The notes beneath the pieces are model-generated. The model did not search any database. It had not been told where the DNA came from and worked only from the letters and a program-made list of their open reading frames with translations. From assembly GCA_944326485.1 (NCBI GenBank), contig CALVED010000003.1:62001-126000 (forward strand): a stretch of DNA of 64,000 nucleotides, written 5' to 3'. Every line of letters starts with the position of its first letter. Position 1 is the stretch's first letter. Below, one piece after another: positions 26,029 through 35,899 of the stretch. The DNA is from Candidatus Gastranaerophilales bacterium. GTDB taxonomy: Bacteria; Cyanobacteriota; Vampirovibrionia; Gastranaerophilales; Gastranaerophilaceae. The position numbers and the translations under genes were made by a program.

Positions 26029-27120
26029 TTATTTTACAACTTTTGTTAAACCAATTGGTTTATCTACATTTCTTTTTAAAATAACAGCTGTTTCAAAAGC
26101 TAAAAGTTGCATAATTATAAGTGTTGTAAATATAAAATCAATATCAAACATCGTATTAACTGAAATTACTATATCATTTTCGAAGCTTTTAATAGGAATT
26201 GCAGAAATTATTAATAGATCTGATTTATAGTTATCTCTAACTTTTTTAATAACATTTTTTGTAAATTCAATATTATTGTTGTTTATTACAGAAATAACAG
26301 CACATCTCTTATTTAAAATTGCAATATGACCATGAAGAAATTCTCCTGTCGGATAAGCTGTTGTATTTATATACGATGTTTCTTTTATTTTTAAAGCACC
26401 TTCTTTTGCAAGAGGATAAAACATTCCCGAAGCTAAAATAGCTGCATTATCGTAATTATGTAGTTTTATAGAATATTCTTTAATTATTTTTCTATATTCA
26501 AATGCCTTCTTTATACTATTTCTTACATTTTGGAGTTCATAAATTATTTTATCGGAAGGAATCTCTTTTTGTTGCATAATTTTTGCAGCTATTAAGAATA
26601 AACAAAATAGTTGAGCACTCATTGATTTTGTTGAAGCAATTGACTTTTCTTCACCTGCAAAAGTCAATATTTTATACTTAACATTATTGTATAATGTAGA
26701 ATTTATAGTGTTTGTAATTCCAAGCGTCTTATTGGTCTTTTTACTTACCTTTTCTAATGACTTATTTGTATCAAAAGTTTCACCTGATTGGGATATGAAA
26801 ATATATAATGTATCAGAGTCAACATCTACATTCTCAACCAAAGAAAACTCACTTGCATAATATGATTGAGCCTCACAATGAACATTATTCCTAAGGTAAT
26901 TAGCTGCAATAGTAGCACTGTGATAAGATGAACCACTGGCAATTAAGGCTATTTTATTAACATTATCCGGAATATCTATGTTAATATTACCATTTTTTGA
27001 AATATATTTTTTAAGTACTTTATCTATAACATTTGGCTGCTCATAAATTTCAGCCTCCATTTTTGATTTATAACAAGACTTAAAAAATATATTATTAATA
27101 ATTTTATTTAATATACTCAT
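26029..27120 (-). CDS. SIS-domain sugar isomerase, GlmS-like without glutaminase
   Basis: A 363-residue protein equivalent to the C-terminal half of glucosamine-6-phosphate synthase. The GlmS linker MEAEIYEQPNV (from residue 21) precedes two SIS domains: ASGSSYHSA, FISQSGETFDT and ITNTINS in the first, and YPTGEFLHGHIAIL in the second. The N-terminal Cys-type amidotransferase domain is absent. Family relatives of this form include NagB-II-type glucosamine-6-phosphate deaminases and fructosamine deglycases. The first 20 residues are an odd hydrophobic-basic extension. Probably amino-sugar metabolism. Confidence 0.75.
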   Translation of the reverse strand: MSILNKIINNIFFKSCYKSKMEAEIYEQPNVIDKVLKKYISKNGNINIDIPDNVNKIALIASGSSYHSATIAANYLRNNVHCEAQSYYASEFSLVENVDVDSDTLYIFISQSGETFDTNKSLEKVSKKTNKTLGITNTINSTLYNNVKYKILTFAGEEKSIASTKSMSAQLFCLFLIAAKIMQQKEIPSDKIIYELQNVRNSIKKAFEYRKIIKEYSIKLHNYDNAAILASGMFYPLAKEGALKIKETSYINTTAYPTGEFLHGHIAILNKRCAVISVINNNNIEFTKNVIKKVRDNYKSDLLIISAIPIKSFENDIVISVNTMFDIDFIFTTLIIMQLLAFETAVILKRNVDKPIGLTKVVK

Positions 27121-27168
27121 TTACTTATTCCTGATAGTAAAGTACCCTGAAATAAAATATTTTATTCA

Positions 27169-28647
27169 TTAATAATATTTTTTTTGATAATCCTTCAAAA
27201 CACTATCAACACTTATTAGTCCGATTTCAAATAAAAGTTTTGATTGTGCTTTGTTATATTCAATCATATTGGTAATTAAATTAATGTTTGCTTTGACTTT
27301 TAAATTTTGAGAAGCAATAACATCAATAAAAGTTGCCTCTCCTGCCTTCATGTTTGCCAATGACAATTCTACACTATGATTAGCAGCTTCAGTTTCACTT
27401 TTAGAAGCTTCAATTTTTTTTATAGCATTTTCTGAGTCATAAAATGCATTTAAAATGTTTTCCTTTACTGTTCTTTGCAAGTTTATAAGTTCTAGCTTTT
27501 TTGCTCGTAAAACAGCAGTATCAGCCTTCATTTGCGTAATAGTTCCTAATAACATATTTTTCCCCAAATGTGCTCTTACATCAAAAATTACGCTATTATG
27601 AGATGATAAACCTACTCTCCTTGTTCCAACCAACCCATTTTGATATGAAAATGTGATTTCTGGAATAATATCAGTATAATTCATATTCCGCATTGCTCTA
27701 TACATTGATATTTCAGCCTTCTTAGATCTTATGTCTTCTCTTGATTTTAAAGCTTGATTATACAACGCTTCAATATCAAAAGACGGATCTACCAAAACTC
27801 TTCTATCTACAGAAATCTCAAATGGATATATTGCATCTAAAATATCTACTCCCATAATATTAGCTAATGCCGCTTGATTTAACCTCAAACTATTAAGTGT
27901 TGTTGTATAGTCTTGTTGAGCGCCGGCCAATTCTGCTTGTGCTCTTTTTACATCGTACAATGTACCTAAGCCACTATCAAATCTTGCTTTAGTATACTTA
28001 AGTTGCTCTATTCTGTCATATAAATTTACTTTCTGTACTTCTATTTCCATTTTCTTTTGCAAAGTATCATAATATGCAAGTACAGTATTTAAAATTATTT
28101 CTTCACGAGTATATTCAAGTTCAGCTTTTTGTGATTTTAATGCATTTCTTGTTATTGAGTTTTGAAAAAAATATTTACCTTGATTAATTGTTGACCACTC
28201 CAATACCGCTAAACTCTGTATTGGAACTTCATGGGCAGTAGTAGCAACTATCCCTCCAACTAAATATTCACCTGTTAAATATCTTATATCAAAATTATAA
28301 TATATATCAGGTAATATGCTAAACTGAGCATTTTTATTTAACCAATATGCTTCATTTTTATTCTCTTTTCTAATTCGAATATCAAAATTTTCACCTAAAG
28401 CTGTTTTTATACAATTTTCCAAATCAAGATAAATAAAATTAGAACCAAGTTCATCTGATATTTCTCTATCAATCAGTAGCCGCTTTTCAATATCAGAAAT
28501 TGTAGCATTACCTTTTGCTACTTCAGAAAATTTTTTATACGATTCGCTTTGATATGAATTTAGATAATCATCGATGTAATCTGTCATATCTGCATATACA
28601 GGATTTATAAAAAAAAATATAATTAGAAATATTAATATAATTTTCAT
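27169..28647 (-). CDS. TolC-family outer-membrane efflux protein
   Basis: A 492-residue outer membrane factor. It has a signal peptide (1-19, ending PVYA) and two OEP repeats with long alpha-helical barrel segments such as LNTVLAYYDTLQKKMEIEVQ and KARFDSGLGTLYDVKRAQAE. The conserved leucine-rich turn motif around LRLNQAALANIMG is visible. It forms the exit duct for type I secretion or RND/ABC efflux. No membrane-fusion partner is adjacent, so it may serve a remote pump. It lies between the GlmS-like gene and a GT2 gene, all on the minus strand. Confidence 0.88.
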   Translation of the reverse strand: MKIILIFLIIFFFINPVYADMTDYIDDYLNSYQSESYKKFSEVAKGNATISDIEKRLLIDREISDELGSNFIYLDLENCIKTALGENFDIRIRKENKNEAYWLNKNAQFSILPDIYYNFDIRYLTGEYLVGGIVATTAHEVPIQSLAVLEWSTINQGKYFFQNSITRNALKSQKAELEYTREEIILNTVLAYYDTLQKKMEIEVQKVNLYDRIEQLKYTKARFDSGLGTLYDVKRAQAELAGAQQDYTTTLNSLRLNQAALANIMGVDILDAIYPFEISVDRRVLVDPSFDIEALYNQALKSREDIRSKKAEISMYRAMRNMNYTDIIPEITFSYQNGLVGTRRVGLSSHNSVIFDVRAHLGKNMLLGTITQMKADTAVLRAKKLELINLQRTVKENILNAFYDSENAIKKIEASKSETEAANHSVELSLANMKAGEATFIDVIASQNLKVKANINLITNMIEYNKAQSKLLFEIGLISVDSVLKDYQKKYY

Positions 28648-28706
28648 ATGAAAATTATGTTTTAAATTTATATTAATTCAGATAGTCTACTAGTTATTTA
28701 TAAAGG

Positions 28707-29645
28707 CTATTTATTTTCTAACTTTTTTGTTCTTACCTGAACATCTTCAATAAGTTTTCTGTTTATAGCTAATAAATCAGCTAATATTCCAAAAAGAAAA
28801 GTTTGGAAGCCAGTAATAACTAACATCGAAGATATTATTAAAGATTGTATATGTCCATTACCTTCATCTAATATATAAAGAAAAATAAACCTTGCTAACA
28901 AAGAAAGACCAATTAGAAAAATACTCCCACCAATTATTGCGAAAAATCTAAAAGGTCTGTAAATAATAAACATCCTTAAAATTGTAAAAGAATTTCTTTG
29001 AATATACTGAAAAATATTTTTTACTAGTCTAGATTTTCTATATGAATCATTAACCCTAATTGGAACAGAAATTATATGTAATCCTTTTGTTTTAGATTGA
29101 ATTACAGTTTCAATAGTATAAGTATAATTATCAAAAACATTGATAGACAAAGCAGCATCTTTAGAAAACGCTCTAAATCCGCTAGGCGCATCTTCTGTTG
29201 CAGTAGCACTTAATAATCTTACAACTTTAGAACCAAAAAATTGTAAAAATTTTTTCAAAGGAGAAAATGTTTTTATTTGTCTAATTGGTCTTGCGCCAAT
29301 TACTATATCTGCTTTTTTTTCTAGTATAGGTCTAACTATTTTCTCAATATCATCTGCATTATATTGATTATCAGCATCTGTATTTACAATTATATCTGCA
29401 CCTTCGGCCAATGCTCTTTGTATTCCTGCTGTAAAAGTTCTTGCTAAACCTCTATGATGAGTTGTTGTAACAATATATTTTACTCCGTACTCTTTTGCTA
29501 TTTCAATTGTTCTATCAGTACTGCCATCATCTGATATAAGTACTTCTATTTCATCAATTCCGTCAATATGAGTAGGAAGCTTTGATAATGTAACAGGAAG
29601 TGCTACTTCTTCATTATAACAAGGTATTTGAATTATTAATTTCAT
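28707..29645 (-). CDS. GT2 polyprenyl-phosphate glycosyltransferase
   Basis: A 312-residue DPM1/GtrB-type glycosyltransferase. The GT-A domain (about 1-215) shows QIPCYNEE, SDDGSTDRT and the metal-binding VNTDADNQYNADD. Two C-terminal membrane helices lie at about 228-253 and 265-290. Such enzymes make polyprenyl-phosphate-linked sugars for lipid-linked glycan transfer. The divergently encoded GT39-family protein 62 bp away is the expected user of that donor. The ATG at 29645 is supported by similarity at MKLIIQIPCYNEE. Confidence 0.88.
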   Translation of the reverse strand: MKLIIQIPCYNEEVALPVTLSKLPTHIDGIDEIEVLISDDGSTDRTIEIAKEYGVKYIVTTTHHRGLARTFTAGIQRALAEGADIIVNTDADNQYNADDIEKIVRPILEKKADIVIGARPIRQIKTFSPLKKFLQFFGSKVVRLLSATATEDAPSGFRAFSKDAALSINVFDNYTYTIETVIQSKTKGLHIISVPIRVNDSYRKSRLVKNIFQYIQRNSFTILRMFIIYRPFRFFAIIGGSIFLIGLSLLARFIFLYILDEGNGHIQSLIISSMLVITGFQTFLFGILADLLAINRKLIEDVQVRTKKLENK

Positions 29646-29707
29646 ACTATATATTCTTAAATATGCTAAAATTATTATATTATAGTTTAAATATTATAAC
29701 AATTAAC

Positions 29708-31399
29708 ATGAAAAATAATAATACATTTAAATTAATTTTAATAATAATATTTGGTTTTTTGCTAAGAATATGGTTTTTAGATAAACCTGAAGGTTTCTGG
29801 TATGATGAATATTTAAGTTGGCAAATTTCTTCACAACCTGATTTATGGCTATTTTTTCAAAATATGGTAAGGAATTGCCATACACCACTATATTACCTCT
29901 ACTTAAAATTATGGATGTTTTTATTTAATGATACTGATACAATACTCAGATATTCTTCAGTTATTCCTTCTACACTTTCTATTGCAGTAATGTATTTTGT
30001 CGGAAGGACAATGAAGAATAATAAATTGGGCTATTTGTGTGCAATTACTACCACGATAAGTTCTTTTCTAATATATTTTTCACAGGAACTTAGACCATAC
30101 AGTTTATTATTTTTATTTACATCCTTATCTTTACTATACACAATTAAAGTTTTAAAGAATATAAATAAAAAAGATTTAATATTGTTTTTTATATTTAACG
30201 TATTAATTGTATTAACACATACTTTAGGCTTTATATATGTCTTTATATTATTAATTTTTTCATTATATTATATTTTAGATAAACTTGATGATAATTCACG
30301 TAAAAAAGTACTGTACAATATTTCAATATATGTATTATTACCACTTTTCGCTATTTTAATTGTCATTGCACCGTTTTTATATAATATACTTACATATAAT
30401 TCACTTTCACAATTTTGGACAGATTTCAATTTTACAAAAGTAATATTAACATTTACTGACTACTTTTCACCAATTCAAGCAAATGTACTTAATACTCCTG
30501 ACAGCATTTTTTATTATATTTATCAAAATGGAAAAATAAATTATATTTTTATTATTTTTGCCATAATTCCAAGTATATTAGGATTTATTGGAATAATAAA
30601 TACAATAAAAACAAAAAACAAAATTGCTCATTGTTTACTAATAATTATTTCAGTTTTTTATATATATTTAATACTCATTTCTTACACTGGAAGGATGGTT
30701 TTAATTACAAAATATTCAGCTGAAATATATCCATCATTAATATTATTAATGTGCTATGGTTTATATAGATTAAAAAATAAAAAAATAAGAGTAATAATCA
30801 TCTCTTCTTATTTAATTTTAAATTTATTCTATATATTTACTGCAAATGATTCAGCACAAAGAAGAACCAGACCTGAAGGTCATAGATGTGTTGTTGAATT
30901 ACTCAGAAACTCAAGGTTAAAGCAAAATGATTTTGTTCTTTTAACTTATTATGATAAAGACAAATTTGAAAGATATTTAACCAAAAATGATAATTATAAT
31001 TTTTATTCAATAAACAAATTTAATTTTAATTATTTTTTATATAATGATCCTGATTATAAGAGAGTTATTAATAGTGGTTCCTTAATATATAGGGATAGAT
31101 TTAAAGAATTTCCAAACAAAAATATATTATCTTATTCTATCAATAATTTTCAAAATAAAATGAAAAGAGGAGATAGAATAGGAATTATATATTTAAATAA
31201 TGTTTCATTTTTATCAAATGAAAACATACAAGAAATTTTAAATAATAAGAATTTATATAATAAGACTCCATTTATCTTTCTAGTCTTTTCGACAATAAAA
31301 AATTCTTTGATGGCATCATTTAAAGATAATTACAGAATTGATTCAATTACACATGCCGGAGATTGGACATTAGTAGTATATCTAAAGACAAAAGATTAA
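29708..31399 (+). CDS. GT39/ArnT-like membrane glycosyltransferase
   Basis: A 563-residue polytopic membrane protein of the GT-C class. The first periplasmic loop carries the catalytic-type acidic motif FWYDEYLSWQ, followed by about ten further membrane segments and a soluble C-terminal region. This family (PMT/ArnT/Dpm-dependent enzymes) transfers sugars from polyprenyl-phosphate to lipid A or protein. The start is ATG 29708; an upstream in-frame ATG would add 36 residues overlapping the GT2 gene and lacks support. It ends 4 bp inside the convergent recG. Confidence 0.8.
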   Translation: MKNNNTFKLILIIIFGFLLRIWFLDKPEGFWYDEYLSWQISSQPDLWLFFQNMVRNCHTPLYYLYLKLWMFLFNDTDTILRYSSVIPSTLSIAVMYFVGRTMKNNKLGYLCAITTTISSFLIYFSQELRPYSLLFLFTSLSLLYTIKVLKNINKKDLILFFIFNVLIVLTHTLGFIYVFILLIFSLYYILDKLDDNSRKKVLYNISIYVLLPLFAILIVIAPFLYNILTYNSLSQFWTDFNFTKVILTFTDYFSPIQANVLNTPDSIFYYIYQNGKINYIFIIFAIIPSILGFIGIINTIKTKNKIAHCLLIIISVFYIYLILISYTGRMVLITKYSAEIYPSLILLMCYGLYRLKNKKIRVIIISSYLILNLFYIFTANDSAQRRTRPEGHRCVVELLRNSRLKQNDFVLLTYYDKDKFERYLTKNDNYNFYSINKFNFNYFLYNDPDYKRVINSGSLIYRDRFKEFPNKNILSYSINNFQNKMKRGDRIGIIYLNNVSFLSNENIQEILNNKNLYNKTPFIFLVFSTIKNSLMASFKDNYRIDSITHAGDWTLVVYLKTKD

Positions 31400-33810
31400 T
31401 CAGATAATTTAAAATCAACTAATGCAGACAAATTTGAATTAATATAGTTTTTTAATTCATCATCAAATTCTTTTTTATTATCAACAAAAGATTTTGCATC
31501 ATTTCTTGCCATTTCTAAAATATACAAATCTTTAGTTAAATCGGCCAAATGCAGTTCAACCAAACCACTTTGTCTTACACCTAAAAATTCTCCTGGACCT
31601 CTTATTTCCAAATCCTTTTCTGCAATTACAAATCCATCATTTGTTTGAACAAGAACATTTAGTCTGTTAATTGCATCATCATTTTTAGATGAAGATATAA
31701 GAATACAATAAGATTGATCAACTCCACGACCAACCCTGCCTCTTAATTGATGTAACTGTGACAAACCAAATCTTTCTGCATTTTCTATAACAATAACTGT
31801 AGCATTTGGAACATCTACACCTACCTCAACAACAGTAGTAGAAACTAATACATCATAAATTTTATTTTTAAAATCAGACATTACTTTATCTTTTTCATCA
31901 GTCTTCATTTTTCCGTGTAAAAGTCCAACTCTTAAATCTGAGAAATAACCATTTTTCAAATTCTCAGCCTCTTTTGTAGCTGCTTTAGCAGATAATGTTT
32001 CAGACTCATCAATCAAAGGGAAAACAATATATGCTTGATGTCCCAGTTTTACTTGTTCCCTTATTAAATTTAATGCTTTTTTTCTCTGAGATGCCAATAA
32101 TAATGCTGTTTTAATTGGTTTTCTACCTTTTGGAAGTTCATCAATAACAGATAAATCTAAGTCACCATGTACAGTAAGAGCTAAAGTTCTGGGAATTGGA
32201 GTTGCTGTCATTGTCAGCATTTGAGGTATTACAGCTTTTGATTTTAAAGTATTTCTTTGTTTTACGCCGAATCTATGCTGTTCATCAATAACAACTGCAC
32301 CAAGATTATTAAATTCAATATTATCTTGTATAAGAGAATGAGTACCAACAGCAATATTAATTTGGCCATTTCTTAAATCTTTCTCAAGTTTTAACTTTTG
32401 CTTTTTAGTATTTGAAGATGTAAATAAAGCTACATTTATACCAAAAGGTGTAAGCCAATTAACGAAATTATTAAAATGTTGTTGTGCAAGAATTTCAGTA
32501 GGTGCCATTATAGCAGTCTGGAATCCATTTTCAATGGCCGCTAAAAGCATTATACAAGCTACAATTGTTTTACCGCTTCCAACATCACCTTGAAGAAGTC
32601 TTTGCATAGGTTTATCTGAATTAATATCATTTAAAATTTCATTTAATACTCTTTTTTGAGCACTAGTCAGCTCAAAAGGCAATGACTTGATGAATTTATT
32701 AACTAAACCATTTTCATGAATATTTAATGATACAGTTTTATATGTTTTAGAATTTCTTTCTTTTAATAAATATAATTTTAATTGTAATAGAAACAGTTCT
32801 TCATATACAAGAGAAAATCGTGCTCTTTCAAGATCTTCCATATTATTAGGGAAATGAATAATATTTAGAGCTTTTCTTCTATCAAGTATATTACGCTTTA
32901 TCCTTATTTCTTCAGGAATAATATTCTTTATTAAAGGCTTATATTCAGTTAAAGCATTATTAATTGCTTTTCTTAATGCTTTTATATTTAAATTTTCTGT
33001 TACAGGGTAAACAGGCACAATTCTTCCCAAATTTAAATTATCATCAGAATTAGTATTATCTCCGACTATTTGAAATTGAGGTTTATCAATTGTAAGTTCA
33101 TTCGAATAATTATCAAATTTAACACAGCCTGAAACCATTATGTTTGAATATAAAGGAAATTGAGCTTTATATCTTTCAATAGAATATCTGTTTATCTTAG
33201 AATAGAAAAAGTTTAAATTTAAGAATGAAGACTCATCTCTAACTGTAACTTTAATAATAGTTAAATTATTTTTAGTTGTAAAAGACTTAAGTGCGGATAT
33301 CTGTCCATATATAGTTACATTATTGCCAACAGATAAGTCTTTAATTAGTACTCTAGAAGAATAATCAATATACTTCTTAGGAAAATAACTAATTAAATCA
33401 AATACTGAGAAAATACCTACCTTATTGAGTAAATATCCAAACTTAGGTCCAACTCCCTTTAATTGAACAACATCAATTGTATATATGTCAGAATTATTTA
33501 TGTCATTGACAGAAGAATCTTCATCATTTTTTTCTGTTAGATCTTTTTTTAATATAGATACAAATCTTGTAATAGTTCTTTTTCTTTGCAATATATTTTC
33601 TTGAGAATAATGTTCAAAAGCTTCAATAATAGGAAGCCATTTTGGAGCCTTTGAAGAATACTTATATATTAATCTTAATTGTTTTATAATAAAACCTGAA
33701 AAAGAGGTTTCTCTACCCATAATATCAATATAATTATATTTTTCTTCAACAAGTATTGCTCTTTTTATTTGATCTATATCAATTTTATCTATATAACTAT
33801 TATTCATCAT
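31396..33810 (-). CDS. recG: ATP-dependent DNA helicase RecG
   Basis: An 804-residue RecG, which reverses stalled forks and branch-migrates Holliday junctions. The wedge/OB domain (about 130-260) is followed by helicase motifs: Walker A GDVGSGKT, DEQHRFGV (DEQH box), MTATPIPRTLAL, and QLRGRVGRG. It has about 110 extra N-terminal residues relative to E. coli RecG, as in cyanobacterial RecG. It overlaps the cyclase gene by 11 bp. Confidence 0.95.
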   Translation of the reverse strand: MMNNSYIDKIDIDQIKRAILVEEKYNYIDIMGRETSFSGFIIKQLRLIYKYSSKAPKWLPIIEAFEHYSQENILQRKRTITRFVSILKKDLTEKNDEDSSVNDINNSDIYTIDVVQLKGVGPKFGYLLNKVGIFSVFDLISYFPKKYIDYSSRVLIKDLSVGNNVTIYGQISALKSFTTKNNLTIIKVTVRDESSFLNLNFFYSKINRYSIERYKAQFPLYSNIMVSGCVKFDNYSNELTIDKPQFQIVGDNTNSDDNLNLGRIVPVYPVTENLNIKALRKAINNALTEYKPLIKNIIPEEIRIKRNILDRRKALNIIHFPNNMEDLERARFSLVYEELFLLQLKLYLLKERNSKTYKTVSLNIHENGLVNKFIKSLPFELTSAQKRVLNEILNDINSDKPMQRLLQGDVGSGKTIVACIMLLAAIENGFQTAIMAPTEILAQQHFNNFVNWLTPFGINVALFTSSNTKKQKLKLEKDLRNGQINIAVGTHSLIQDNIEFNNLGAVVIDEQHRFGVKQRNTLKSKAVIPQMLTMTATPIPRTLALTVHGDLDLSVIDELPKGRKPIKTALLLASQRKKALNLIREQVKLGHQAYIVFPLIDESETLSAKAATKEAENLKNGYFSDLRVGLLHGKMKTDEKDKVMSDFKNKIYDVLVSTTVVEVGVDVPNATVIVIENAERFGLSQLHQLRGRVGRGVDQSYCILISSSKNDDAINRLNVLVQTNDGFVIAEKDLEIRGPGEFLGVRQSGLVELHLADLTKDLYILEMARNDAKSFVDNKKEFDDELKNYINSNLSALVDFKLSD

Positions 33811-35776
33811 TATTCTTTAAATTAAGGACTTCATATATATCAATAGGTTTTGATTTGCCTTTCATGGTAACTTGTGTTAATTTTACGACATCAACATAGT
33901 CTTTTACAAACTTATAAGTATATTCGCTAATTAAAAACTGAGTTTTTAAAATTTGATTATAAGCCTCAATTCTATACGCCAAATTGACATTGTCACCAAT
34001 TATTGTATATTCAAATCTTTCTTCAGTACCTATATTACCGGCAAACACTTCTCCTGTATTAATACCTATTCCAACTTCAATTTTAGGTTTACCATCTTTT
34101 ATAAATTTTTCTCTAAGTACTTTAACACTGTTAATAATTTCTATTCCACAAGAAATTGCATTTATTGCGTGATTATCATTTTTTATAGGTTCACCAAAAA
34201 TAGCAAGAACTCCGTCCCCCATGTATTTATTAACAATTCCGTGATATTTTGCAATTATAGGTTCTATTGTAGAAAAGTATTCATTTAATATAGAAGTAAC
34301 ATCCTGAGGACTAAGTTCTTCTGATATTTTAGTAAAGTTTCTAATATCAACAAACAATATAGTTACAACTGTTCTTACACCACCAAGCTTTAATTTATCA
34401 AGATTCAATAAAACTTTTTTCATAACATCTTTAGATATATATTTTCCCATAGCATGTTTTATCATTTCAGTTGTTTTATCTGTGGTAATTATTGAATATA
34501 TTTTTTTCAAAAGAGCACAAGAATATAAAGTAATAATTGGAGTAAACGGAGGAACTAAAATTTTTAAATTATTTTCAAAAACAAAATAACAAAAGTATAA
34601 AAACGAAAGCAGTGTAGTAAAAATTAAATTATTTTTGAATTTTTTAAATCCAAAAATAATAAATAAAGAAAAAACAAAAGTAATAATAAAAGTAAAATCA
34701 TCTTTTTTTGTTGAAATAAAAGTATTCTCGAGCATGTTATCAATTACAGTAGCATGTATATCAATATCTGCCTGTTTTTTTAATATTGGTGTTTCACTAA
34801 GCTGTTCCCAAACATTTTTATCAGCATTTAAGCCTATAATAACAATTTTATCTTTAAATTCATTAACACTGAGTTTTGGTATTAATCCTTTTTTATATAA
34901 GTTATAAGAATCAATAACATCAATTGCAGAATAAGTATTATGAGTATAATAAGTGCTAGATGGTTTATACCAATTGATTAAAGATAATATACCATAAACG
35001 GTATTACCAATATAATCTCTATTCTTTTTTGTAAAAACAGGTATTTTTAGTGATTTACAATTATCACTAGAGCAAAGAAAATCATCATATAGAATAAAAG
35101 AATTTATGCCACTATACAAGGAATATGCACTAAGAGCAATAGAAGGAAACAACTTATCATTAAGTTGAACAACGGGCATATAATTACGAACAATTTCATC
35201 TTTATCTTCAAGAATGATAGAAGAAGCAAGTATATTTGCATTCTCTAAAAAATTCTTGGGAAACTTTATTACACCTTTATAAACAGTAAAAGGTTTCTTT
35301 GTTCTTTTATCCAAAATATTTATATGAGACTTATTTTCAAAATCAGATATATATTCAGATGGAAGAACTTCACCAGTTAAATTCGAATTCAATAAAATAT
35401 AGCTATTAATTAAATTATTATGCAAGGATAAATTTTTGTAGAAATAATCATCACTTTTGGGATTATATGTATCCGGAAAAACAACAAGATTGTGAAAAAC
35501 AACAACTTTAGCACCACATACAAATTCAAGATAATCAAAAATATCAGAAAATATATGTCTATTCCAAGGCCATTTTATTTTATTTAATGACTTATAATCA
35601 ATAACAACTAAAACAACATTATCAGAAGCTTTTTTGTTTAATAAATTAACATTTAATTTAATAAACATATCATTGACCTTACTATCACAATAATTTAAAG
35701 AAATAAAATATATTGAGATAATAATAAAAAGAAAAACCAAAACTATAGTTAATTTAGGGGTATAAATTTTATTCAT
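33800..35776 (-). CDS. CHASE2-domain adenylate cyclase (class III)
   Basis: A 658-residue sensor cyclase. It has one N-terminal membrane helix (about 9-28), a long extracytoplasmic CHASE2 region (about 30-345), a cluster of about three membrane helices (about 350-410), then a class III cyclase domain. The latter has LFVDIRNFTKISEEL (metal-binding Asp), VNKYMGDGVLAIFGEP (second Asp and the purine-selecting Lys) and GINTGEVFAGNIG. It would make cAMP in response to an external cue. The Lys in NKYMGD favours ATP over GTP. It likely forms an operon with recG. Confidence 0.9.
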   Translation of the reverse strand: MNKIYTPKLTIVLVFLFIIISIYFISLNYCDSKVNDMFIKLNVNLLNKKASDNVVLVVIDYKSLNKIKWPWNRHIFSDIFDYLEFVCGAKVVVFHNLVVFPDTYNPKSDDYFYKNLSLHNNLINSYILLNSNLTGEVLPSEYISDFENKSHINILDKRTKKPFTVYKGVIKFPKNFLENANILASSIILEDKDEIVRNYMPVVQLNDKLFPSIALSAYSLYSGINSFILYDDFLCSSDNCKSLKIPVFTKKNRDYIGNTVYGILSLINWYKPSSTYYTHNTYSAIDVIDSYNLYKKGLIPKLSVNEFKDKIVIIGLNADKNVWEQLSETPILKKQADIDIHATVIDNMLENTFISTKKDDFTFIITFVFSLFIIFGFKKFKNNLIFTTLLSFLYFCYFVFENNLKILVPPFTPIITLYSCALLKKIYSIITTDKTTEMIKHAMGKYISKDVMKKVLLNLDKLKLGGVRTVVTILFVDIRNFTKISEELSPQDVTSILNEYFSTIEPIIAKYHGIVNKYMGDGVLAIFGEPIKNDNHAINAISCGIEIINSVKVLREKFIKDGKPKIEVGIGINTGEVFAGNIGTEERFEYTIIGDNVNLAYRIEAYNQILKTQFLISEYTYKFVKDYVDVVKLTQVTMKGKSKPIDIYEVLNLKNNDE

Positions 35777-35842
35777 ATAATTATTCTAACTAAATAGATA
35801 TATTTTGCAAAAATATAAAAAATATTAAGAAAATATAGTCTC

Positions 35843-35871
35843 GTGACATAAAAATTTCTTTATAATAGAAT
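35843..35871 (+). promoter_or_regulatory. Sigma-70-type promoter of pheT
   Basis: GTGACA and TAGAAT are separated by exactly 17 bp, 28 bp ahead of the pheT ATG. The same GTGACA -35 and spacing occur at the rplI promoter in this window. Confidence 0.5.
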
Positions 35872-35899
35872 AAAAATATAGGGAAAAGAGGATAACGAG

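Noticed and set aside
29600-29707. Upstream start of the GT39 gene overlapping the GT2 gene
   Set aside because: The extra 36 residues are antisense to the GT2 N-terminus and not needed for the first membrane helix; ATG 29708 fits the family.
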